NCBI GenBank assembly: GCA_002299245.1
Contig: DBOI01000045.1
Coordinates: 1-5,552 of the forward strand
DNA from: Hydrogenovibrio sp. UBA650
GTDB lineage: Bacteria > Pseudomonadota > Gammaproteobacteria > Thiomicrospirales > Thiomicrospiraceae
Reading direction: 5' to 3'
DNA: 5,552 nucleotides
A program made the position numbers and the translations under genes. Every line of letters begins with the position of its first letter. The stretch's first letter is position 1. Under the pieces are notes generated by a model, which was not told where the DNA came from, did not search any database, and saw only the letters and a program-made list of their open reading frames with translations. Of the stretch, positions 1 to 5,080 are shown in pieces.

Positions 1-1
1 T

Positions 2-67
2 AAAGGGTATACACTGGAGTGGTGGGCAAGATGGAAGCCGATATTGATAGCGATAACTAAAAGTTAA
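2..67 (+). CDS. Possible 3' end of an upstream gene (partial, frame uncertain)
   Basis: One frame (base 2 onward) is open from the window edge to a TAA at 65-67, giving 21 residues that end EWWARWKPILIAITKS. It could be the C-terminus of a gene that begins outside the window. Such a short open stretch is expected by chance fairly often. The frame starting at base 3 is also open from the edge, to a TGA at 45-47. The frame starting at base 1 begins with TAA, then has RNY-like codons up to a TAA at 58-60. No family is recognised. In lambda the genes before cos are lysis genes, but nothing here proves a lysis function. Confidence 0.25.
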   Translation, partial: KGYTLEWWARWKPILIAITKS

Positions 68-148
68 ACTACAAGAAGAAAATAATAAAATTATAACTAA
101 CACCCCCCTCGCAAGCACGAGCAAGCCATTAACTAAGGAGCGGTAAAT

Positions 149-193
149 ATGAAATTAATTATGCTTATAATCATTATTATAATATTAATCTAA
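149..193 (+). CDS. 14-residue isoleucine-rich hydrophobic peptide (MKLIMLIIIIIILI)
   Basis: This small ORF has ATG at 149 and TAA at 191-193. An AAGGAG ribosome-binding site lies at 135-140 with an 8-base gap, close to ideal. The product is M-K followed by an unbroken hydrophobic stretch; 8 of 14 residues are isoleucine, using ATT, ATA and ATC codons. An intrinsic terminator starts 11 bases after the stop, so the unit looks like a complete tiny cistron at a transcript end. Three readings are possible. It may be a minimal membrane peptide, similar in character to Ibs-type type I toxins (about 19 hydrophobic residues). It may be a leader peptide in an attenuator, since Ile codons sit before a terminator as in ilv leaders, though no ilv gene follows in the window. 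Or it may be chance in AT-rich DNA. At 14 residues it is too short for a full single-pass helix. The translation signals are seen; the function is inference. Confidence 0.45.
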   Translation: MKLIMLIIIIIILI

Positions 194-202
194 GCACAAC
201 CT

Positions 203-229
203 AGCCACCTTTTAAGGTGGTTTTTTTTT
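203..229 (+). terminator. Strong Rho-independent terminator
   Basis: The arms CCACCTT (205-211) and AAGGTGG (214-220) form a hairpin, with a loop of about four bases once the innermost pair opens. Flanking bases allow two more pairs using the first T's of the tail. Nine consecutive T's (221-229) follow directly. This is a textbook intrinsic terminator for + strand transcription. The other strand lacks a matching U-tract, so it acts in one direction. It should end transcripts coming through the 14-residue ORF and separates them from the terminase operon unless an antiterminator acts. Confidence 0.9.
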
Positions 230-230
230 G

Positions 231-380
231 CCTAAAACAAAGCCTCTCCCTCTTTCTCCAAGCTCTTCACCTATGCCACTCCAACATTATCCCTAATAAG
301 ACCAAGCCACCTACTACACCACACACCACGCACCACCACGCACACCGCCCAACTACTACACACACAAAGCCAACTTATTA
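231..380 (+). other. C-rich, G-poor non-coding tract (possible Rho-loading RNA)
   Basis: A hand count over these 150 bases gives 64 C and 9 G, a skew not matched elsewhere in the window. The middle part is built of CAC/ACC runs. An RNA with this composition would be largely unstructured and C-rich, the property of Rho utilisation (rut) sites. The opposite strand has many GG doublets near 305-350 and could form two-tetrad G-quadruplexes. A reading frame spans part of it (GTG at 217) but begins inside the terminator hairpin and gives a Thr/His/Pro low-complexity product, so it is not called a gene. Rho or packaging roles are inference. Confidence 0.5.
324..343. repeat. 10-bp perfect tandem repeat CACCACGCAC x2
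   Basis: Two exact adjacent copies of CACCACGCAC lie at 324-333 and 334-343, in the core of the C-rich tract. They could reflect slippage duplication or paired protein-binding sites; nothing in the sequence decides between these. Confidence 0.8.
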
Positions 381-398
381 CTATGGATCATTAAATAC

Positions 399-441
399 AA
401 CCATAGCGAAAGTATAACAATATTGAATTAAATCTATGGTT
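399..441. repeat. 8-bp inverted repeat AACCATAG...CTATGGTT
   Basis: AACCATAG (399-406) and CTATGGTT (434-441) are perfect inverted copies 27 bases apart. A third partial copy, CTATGG, lies at 381-386 in the same orientation as the second. The wide spacing suits protein-binding half-sites better than an RNA hairpin. The trio sits between the C-rich tract and the GC-rich island, where terminase-binding repeats could be expected in a cos region. That role is inference. Confidence 0.5.
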
Positions 442-511
442 CTCCCGTCGGTGGCGTATTATGACTCAACCCCCTGTTTATCAGTGTTTCAAGTTTTGGT
501 ATTTTTCTTTA

Positions 512-523
512 TTTCAATTGAAA
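512..523. repeat. Perfect 12-bp palindrome TTTCAATTGAAA
   Basis: Perfect dyad with no spacer, lying 162 bases before the chosen small terminase start. It has the size of a dimeric regulator operator, or it could be part of the terminase-binding region. A simple AT-rich palindrome like this may also occur by chance. Confidence 0.5.
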
Positions 524-551
524 AGGGAAAGGTACTATCTCAATGGTCAAG

Positions 552-585
552 GGAGGTGAGAATGGACAGCTCGGTATTTCAGTAG
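552..585 (+). CDS. 7-codon ORF (MDSSVFQ) with perfect Shine-Dalgarno; possible leader peptide
   Basis: GGAGGTGA at 552-559 is an exact 8-base match to the complement of the 16S rRNA 3' end. An ATG at 562-564 has a five-base gap from the GGAGG core. The frame is ATG GAC AGC TCG GTA TTT CAG TAG and ends at 585. The ribosome-binding match is better than that of any packaging gene here, yet it serves only seven codons. It could be a regulatory leader peptide, a ribosome standby site on the terminase mRNA, or a cos-region sequence that resembles an SD by chance. A 16-codon ORF (543-593) overlaps it in another frame. The product is not recognised. Confidence 0.3.
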
Positions 586-613
586 TAAATTAAAAAAAAA
601 GTTTTCGTTTTAC

Positions 614-625
614 TCCTTATAAGGA
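614..625. repeat. Perfect 12-bp palindrome TCCTTATAAGGA
   Basis: A perfect dyad just upstream of the candidate promoter at 643-651. It overlaps the AAGGA (621-625) that could serve as ribosome-binding site for the alternative ATG at 637. Its position fits an operator or activator site for the terminase promoter. That role is inference. Confidence 0.45.
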
Positions 626-642
626 TTATCTATATAATGCAA

Positions 643-651
643 TGCTATAAT
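643..651 (+). promoter_or_regulatory. Candidate extended -10 promoter (TGCTATAAT) for the packaging operon
   Basis: TGCTATAAT matches the bacterial extended -10 consensus (TGN-TATAAT) exactly. No good -35 hexamer is seen at 16-18 bases, as is common with extended -10 promoters. Predicted initiation near 658 would give a leader of about 27 bases before ATG 685 and would exclude the upstream ATG at 637. A second TATAAT lies at 633-638. In AT-rich DNA such hexamers occur by chance. Lambda reads its late genes from a distant, antiterminated promoter, so a local promoter would be a departure. Confidence 0.4.
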
Positions 652-684
652 ATGCAAAATAACTATCAAAAAAGAAAGGGTAAA

Positions 685-1266
685 ATGACAGCTAAAAAGC
701 CTAAAAAGCCTATTAAACAGGGTGAATTGGAGAAAAACACAGTAACAACGGTTAAAAACAAAGGTATTGTTACCATTGTTGCAGAGACTACGGAGTTGAC
801 TGTCCCTAGTACCGTTACTGGGTTAGCTACAGGTCTTGGAATGACCGTGCATCATGTAAGGAAGCTAATAACCGCTCATTCCGTTCCTTTGCTATTTAGA
901 GCGTCCAATAAATCTTTTTACAGCCTTAAAGACTTAGTAGCGGCTATAGCCCAAGATAACCACGATAAATATTCTAATAGCGACGGCATAGAAGAACCCA
1001 AAAACAACAGGGAGCGATTGGAGAAGCTAAAGGGAGATGAACAGGTTTTAAAAAACGCAATCCTTACAGGTGAATTGGTAAATAAAGACGAAATCTTACA
1101 AGAGTTTTCAGCAATTTTAACAAAAGTCAAAACTAGGTTTTTAACTCTACCACGACCGCTATCAATAAGGGTTATGGAATTATTAGAGAAGGATAAAATA
1201 GAAGAGCATATAACCAATGAAATCAGAGAAATTTTAACTGAACTAAGCGACTACAACAATGATTAA
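685..1266 (+). CDS. Terminase small subunit (Nu1-like DNA-recognition subunit)
   Basis: Predicted 193-residue small terminase, close to lambda Nu1 (181 aa). In that family the protein binds the cos region and loads the large subunit. After a lysine-rich N-terminus (KKPKKP, from a 9-bp tandem repeat at 692-709), residues about 38-90 form a Nu1-like winged-HTH candidate: a predicted recognition segment TVHHVRKLI, a hairpin-like NKSFYS, then a helix. Residues about 107-188 are charged and helical, including LTLPRPLS, which recalls the LPLS segment of Nu1. This would mediate oligomerisation and contact with the large subunit. ATG 685 is chosen because AAAGGG (675-680) lies just upstream and the candidate promoter would start near 658. 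ATG 637 (in frame, 209 aa, AAGGA at 621-625) is the alternative. The gene overlaps the large terminase by 8 bases. The call rests on HTH plus helical layout and position; sequence identity to Nu1 is low. Confidence 0.82.
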   Translation: MTAKKPKKPIKQGELEKNTVTTVKNKGIVTIVAETTELTVPSTVTGLATGLGMTVHHVRKLITAHSVPLLFRASNKSFYSLKDLVAAIAQDNHDKYSNSDGIEEPKNNRERLEKLKGDEQVLKNAILTGELVNKDEILQEFSAILTKVKTRFLTLPRPLSIRVMELLEKDKIEEHITNEIREILTELSDYNND

Positions 1267-3097
1267 TACAGTTGAGGAAATTCTAAAAATGGCAATGGCT
1301 AGCTTACTGCCACCGCCAAAATTGACAATCAGCGAGTGGGCTGACCAAAACCGCATGTTAAGTGCTGAATCTGCATCAGAGCCGGGAAGATGGCGAACAT
1401 CACGCACCGAATATATGCGTGAAATATTAGATTGCGTCTTAGACCCCAAGGTTTCAAGAGTTACTATAATGTCCAGTTCCCAAATAGGAAAGACAGAGTT
1501 ATTGTTGAATATTATTGGTTATTTTGTCGAATATGATCCCACTCCTATGATTTTATTACAGCCGACCGAAGCAATGGCAAAAGTGTTTTCTAAGGATAGA
1601 TTGTCGCCAATGATACGGGACACTAAGAGTTTAACTGATTTATTCACTAAGTCTAAGTCACGAGACAGCTCTAATACCATTTTGCAAAAAAGTTTTTTGG
1701 GTGGTTCACTTGCAATAATCGGAAGTAACTCTCCTAGTCAGTTAGCATCAAGACCTATAAGGATAGTTTTGGCAGATGAAATTGACAGATACGCAGTGAC
1801 ATCAGAAGGGGGGGCGTTAGATTTAGTCAAGAGAAGAACAGCAACATTTAATAATCGTAAAATAATCACTGTATCTACACCGAATCTAGTTGGAGAATCA
1901 GAAGTCCACGCAGAGTACGAGGCGGGTTCACGAGCAGTGTTTGAAATACCTTGCTCAAATTGTTCTAAATACTTTGAACAGAAGTGGGATTTAATGGTTT
2001 GGGATAAAGACGAAGAAGGAATCCATCAGCCAGGCACATCAGGCATGACTTGCCCGCATTGCGAAACAAAGAACGAGCAGAAGTATAAAGCCAATCAGGT
2101 TCTGAATGGTAGATGGAATCACCGAACAGACAATGAAGAATGCAGGTCATTTCATGTTGGCTCGTGGGTGTCTCCTTTCGTAAGCTACAAAGAAATCACA
2201 GAGGATTTTTTAAAGGCTAAGTCTCGTGGAGGCGATGAAATGAGGGTTCATGTAAACACATTTCACGGACTGCCTTATGAAAATCACAAGGCTAAGATAA
2301 ACGCTAACGAGTTACAAGAAAGACAAAGAAAGTTTACGGACGCAGACCATGAAGCATACGATATTGTCACGGTTGGCGTTGATGTTCAGGGAAATAGAGT
2401 AGAATTGGAAGTTGTTGGTTATAATCGTGCTGGTCAGAGTTGGAACTTGGGCTATGAAGTCGTACACGGAGACCCAAATTTTGATACTTTGTGGAACGAC
2501 TTAGACAGCCGACTAGCGAAATACAAATTTAATGCACTAGCGATTGATACAGGCGGACATCACACTAAGCAAGTGTACTTATGGGTTCACCGCAATATGG
2601 GTAAGCGTTATTATGCAATAAAAGGTCGAGGGGGTGAGGGCATTCCAACCACATCAGCACCTACACACAAGTCAGTTGGTGGCAATCAGAAAGTGCCATT
2701 GTACACGCTAGGGACTAATCAAATAAAATCTATTGTTACACAGTCGCTCTTAGTTGAAGAGCCAAAAGACAACGGCTATTGTAATTTTCCTGAAGAATTA
2801 GATACTGAATATTTTTTACAACTATTATCAGAAAGAAGAGTTGTGACTAAAGCAGTTCGTGGCACAGCTAAAGTTGAATGGGTAAAGTCAAGGAGAAGAA
2901 ACGAAGCGTTTGATGTACGATGTTACTCCTACGCCGCCCTTGAGATACTTAATGTAAATTGGGATTTTATCGAAGAGACAAAACAGATGAACGCTCCCAA
3001 AAAAAAGAACAATACATTAGAATCTAAAAAAGAGTATAATCCTAGTTTAGCTACACTTAGACGAAGAGCGAGAAAAGAGGCACGAAATGGCAATTGA
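1259..3097 (+). CDS. Terminase large subunit, lambda gpA-like packaging ATPase/nuclease
   Basis: The 612-residue protein is similar in length and layout to lambda gpA (641 aa), the motor that cuts concatemeric DNA and pumps it into the prohead. The N-terminal SEWAD and GRW segments match gpA (EWAD, GRW). A Walker A-type loop SSSQIGKT lies at residues 72-79, then PTEAMAKVF (102-110), Walker B VLADE with D173/E174, and STP (206-208) as the probable coupling motif. CxxC pairs at C232/C235 and C265/C268 suggest a zinc-binding insert. The C-terminal nuclease half shows VGVDVQ (D375), AIDTGG (D430) and RRRNEAFD (D552), the probable metal-binding acidic residues. No truncation is seen. The start overlaps the small subunit stop by 8 bases with little SD, suggesting translational coupling. 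Met11 (ATG 1289, GAGG upstream) is a less likely start. The 3' end overlaps the next gene by 11 bases. Confidence 0.96.
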   Translation: MINTVEEILKMAMASLLPPPKLTISEWADQNRMLSAESASEPGRWRTSRTEYMREILDCVLDPKVSRVTIMSSSQIGKTELLLNIIGYFVEYDPTPMILLQPTEAMAKVFSKDRLSPMIRDTKSLTDLFTKSKSRDSSNTILQKSFLGGSLAIIGSNSPSQLASRPIRIVLADEIDRYAVTSEGGALDLVKRRTATFNNRKIITVSTPNLVGESEVHAEYEAGSRAVFEIPCSNCSKYFEQKWDLMVWDKDEEGIHQPGTSGMTCPHCETKNEQKYKANQVLNGRWNHRTDNEECRSFHVGSWVSPFVSYKEITEDFLKAKSRGGDEMRVHVNTFHGLPYENHKAKINANELQERQRKFTDADHEAYDIVTVGVDVQGNRVELEVVGYNRAGQSWNLGYEVVHGDPNFDTLWNDLDSRLAKYKFNALAIDTGGHHTKQVYLWVHRNMGKRYYAIKGRGGEGIPTTSAPTHKSVGGNQKVPLYTLGTNQIKSIVTQSLLVEEPKDNGYCNFPEELDTEYFLQLLSERRVVTKAVRGTAKVEWVKSRRRNEAFDVRCYSYAALEILNVNWDFIEETKQMNAPKKKNNTLESKKEYNPSLATLRRRARKEARNGN

Positions 3098-3626
3098 ATT
3101 ACCCCAAAAAGTAGTATCAGATGAGTGGTTTAGTAGAAATATATCGCTAAACGAGTTCAATAGTGCGGAAAACTCTTTGACCTTTGAGTTTGTTAGACTT
3201 GAAGACAACTTAATTGTTGAATGTACGACCATGGCAGATGGTTCGTTTTTGCTTGAGGTCGAGGGATTAGGAGAAGTAGGGCATTACTCTTATCAAGCCA
3301 AAATTGTCAATGCGTTAAGTGGTAAGGTTTCATATGTAGCCACAGGAAGAATTGAAAGCACCGTTGGTTTTGGTGGTCAGGTTGAGGGTCATGATACTAG
3401 AAGTCATGTAAAAAAAGTATTAGATGCCCTCAAAGCGATGATTGAGAACAAAGCTAGTAAAGACCAAATTTATTATATGATTGAGGGGCGAGCATTGTCA
3501 CGCATACCCCCCGAAGATTTACTTAATTGGCTTGGAGTTTATCAGAAAAAATACACAGACGAGCTTAACGCCGAGAAACGGGCAAACGGAAAGAAAGTTG
3601 ATAAAATACTTGTGGAGTTTATTTAA
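3087..3626 (+). CDS. Conserved phage head protein at the gpW position (probable head-tail connector)
   Basis: This 179-residue protein lies between terminase and portal, where lambda encodes the 68-residue head-joining protein gpW, but it is much longer. Residues about 12-95 look like alternating beta strands (LTFEFVRL, SFLLEVEG, HYSYQAKIV, VSYVATGRIE), suggesting a small beta-sandwich. A helical C-terminal half follows: GHDTRSHVKKVLDALKAMIE (101-120), YYMIEGRALSRIPPEDLLNW (129-148), then a basic helix and a terminal strand KILVEF. From memory, the pattern 'GxDxRSHxxxVLxAIxAxxEGRAS...Y.I.GRSLsRxPxxxLL' recurs in uncharacterised phage proteins beside lambda-type portals. GAGG (3077-3080) precedes ATG 3087 by six bases. 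It overlaps the large terminase by 11 bases and shares one base with the portal start. Connector or head-completion function is inferred from position; similarity to gpW itself is not demonstrated. Confidence 0.72.
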   Translation: MAIELPQKVVSDEWFSRNISLNEFNSAENSLTFEFVRLEDNLIVECTTMADGSFLLEVEGLGEVGHYSYQAKIVNALSGKVSYVATGRIESTVGFGGQVEGHDTRSHVKKVLDALKAMIENKASKDQIYYMIEGRALSRIPPEDLLNWLGVYQKKYTDELNAEKRANGKKVDKILVEFI

Positions 3627-5080
3627 TGTTTTCATTTTTTAAAAAAAAGACCAAGCCATCGCAGAATAAAACCCTATTAAGGACTAGGACTTTAAGTATA
3701 GCATTGCCCTCTACATCTTCTAAGTTAGTTGGTGACTTAACAGGCATTAGCATATCTAATAATGCACAGTTGTTAGCAACATTACCCGATTTAATAGGAA
3801 AGTCAAGAAGTTTGCAGGTTACATCAGCTTACTTACAAAAATATATTCTTTCAGCACAGCGTAATATTGTAGGTTCGAAAGGAGCTTCGCTACAGTCCTT
3901 GGCGTTGAAGTCAGACGGTTCAGTTGATAACAAGGCTAGAAAAAAAATAGAAAAGCATTGGAGTGATTTTTGCAAAGGCAAGCATTGCGACTTAAATAAA
4001 AAACTAACAATGACTAAAATACTTCATCTACTTGTGCAGTCATCAATAGTCGATGGTGCGTTTTTGGCGTTAAAAGTTTACGGAGTTGGGGAGTACGGCT
4101 ACAGCTTACAGCTTTTGCCAGTAACCAGCTTAGATACTGGTTATAATGTATCTAAACTAGACAATGGAAACAAAATAATAGGGGCGATTGAGATTACTCC
4201 AGTGGGTACGGTTGTGGCTTATCATTTGTTAAGCAATGACGAGGTTTACGATTACTCTACTTCTTCACGAAAATACACAAGATACCTAGCAGACAGAATA
4301 ATTTATACTTTTCTGCCAAAATTTATAGGTCAAACTCACGGGCTAGTTGAAACTGTATCAGCTATCCCAACCTTACACGCCATTGAAAAGATAGAAGAGG
4401 CGGCACTAGTCGCGGCTAGGTACGGTGCGGAATCTATGGGATTTATTCTTAATAAACATCAAGGCGAACAGCAGTATTTAGGTGATCGTGAGGAAGAAGA
4501 CGGAACTCAAGTTCTTGAGACCGAAGCAGGAACAATAAGAGAATTGGGATTTGGTAAAGAGTATGTCGCTCACGACCCAAAATACCCCCACGAACAACTT
4601 TCCGTGTTAATGGCACAGCAGTTAAGAAAACTGGCTACTGGTTGGGGTATGTCATACGCAGACTTAACAGATGACTTAAAATCCGTCAACCTTTCTAGCT
4701 TTCGTGGTTCAACTCAAGAAGCGAGGGAAACTTGGAAAAATTGGCAAGAACATGTGAATGAAGTGCTTAGTGAGGTGTTTTCAGATTGGTTAGAACATTC
4801 TATCCTATCAGGAAAGATAGAAAAACTTTCACCTTTATCTTTAAAAAGGTATAATAAACATAATTTTCATGCTAGAACATGGTATAAAGTCGATCCAGTT
4901 AAGGACGAAAAAGCCATTGGTAGTCAAATAGAGAACAAAAGAATAAGCGTTAAAGAAAGTATTTTGAAAGATGGTCGTGATCCCGATAAAATTTTTGAAG
5001 AACTTGAACAAGAAGCTGAATTATTTGCTAGAATAGACAAAATTCGTAACGGAGATGAAAAAGATGTTAAAGAAAAGTAA
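3626..5080 (+). CDS. Portal protein, lambda gpB-like family
   Basis: The 484-residue protein (lambda gpB is 533) should form the dodecameric ring at one capsid vertex through which DNA enters and to which the tail joins. Family signs in order are a basic N-terminus; SAQRNIVGSKGASLQS (76-91), like the portal RN...G.G...Q segment; LQLLPVTSLDTGYN (161-174); FIGQTHGL (233-240), matching the family PGQ.RG turn; MSYADLTDDLKSVNLSSFR (342-360), clearly like lambda LSYEQVSRD...SYSSAR; and WYKVDPVKDEKA plus SILKDGRDPDKIFEEL near the end. No gap or frameshift is seen. GGAG (3614-3617) lies eight bases before the ATG, which shares its A with the preceding stop (TAATG), so translation is probably coupled. 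The 3' end overlaps the protease gene by 17 bases. Confidence 0.94.
   Translation: MFSFFKKKTKPSQNKTLLRTRTLSIALPSTSSKLVGDLTGISISNNAQLLATLPDLIGKSRSLQVTSAYLQKYILSAQRNIVGSKGASLQSLALKSDGSVDNKARKKIEKHWSDFCKGKHCDLNKKLTMTKILHLLVQSSIVDGAFLALKVYGVGEYGYSLQLLPVTSLDTGYNVSKLDNGNKIIGAIEITPVGTVVAYHLLSNDEVYDYSTSSRKYTRYLADRIIYTFLPKFIGQTHGLVETVSAIPTLHAIEKIEEAALVAARYGAESMGFILNKHQGEQQYLGDREEEDGTQVLETEAGTIRELGFGKEYVAHDPKYPHEQLSVLMAQQLRKLATGWGMSYADLTDDLKSVNLSSFRGSTQEARETWKNWQEHVNEVLSEVFSDWLEHSILSGKIEKLSPLSLKRYNKHNFHARTWYKVDPVKDEKAIGSQIENKRISVKESILKDGRDPDKIFEELEQEAELFARIDKIRNGDEKDVKEK

Larger units (their letters stand above)
430..636 (+). other. Candidate cos / packaging-initiation region upstream of terminase
   Basis: No normal-sized gene is seen here. 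In lambda-type phages cos lies immediately before the small terminase gene; in lambda, cosN is about 190 bp before nu1. The sharpest feature is a GC-rich island at 442-456 (12 of 15 bases G/C) in AT-rich DNA, with a short dyad CCG-T-CGG at 445-451. This resembles the GC-rich, partly symmetric character of cosN and lies about 230-240 bp before the small terminase start. Two 12-bp palindromes and AT-rich, potentially bendable stretches follow. The cut positions cannot be deduced, and no match to lambda cosN is claimed. Lambda-type terminases occur with cos phages, but other packaging modes cannot be excluded. Confidence 0.35.

Noticed and set aside
101..126. Hairpin CTCG-CAAGCA-CGAG and repeated GCAAGC before the 14-residue ORF
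   Set aside because: Only four base pairs and two 6-bp repeats; too weak to call a riboswitch, terminator or operator.
217..417. 66-codon + strand reading frame with GTG start
   Set aside because: It begins within the terminator hairpin, runs through the T-tract, and gives a Thr/His/Pro low-complexity product dictated by the C-rich tract. No family signal or credible start site is seen.
421..636. tRNA or structured ncRNA gene in the leader
   Set aside because: No cloverleaf arms or T-loop motif could be built, and the dyads found are too isolated to support an RNA gene.
918..1217. 99-codon minus-strand reading frame inside the small terminase gene
   Set aside because: It lies fully opposite the terminase small subunit, has a Ser/Leu-rich product with no motif, and matches a shadow frame.
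1243..1449. Minus-strand frame across the small/large terminase junction
   Set aside because: It is antisense to conserved gpA-like sequence (SEWAD, GRW) and shows no domain or clear ribosome-binding site.
1965..2150. Minus-strand frame in the large terminase zinc region
   Set aside because: Its cysteines mirror the CxxC-containing + strand codons; no independent coding support.
3047..3232. Minus-strand frame over the start of the gpW-position gene
   Set aside because: A Ser-rich shadow of the + strand beta-rich N-terminus; no promoter or start site seen.
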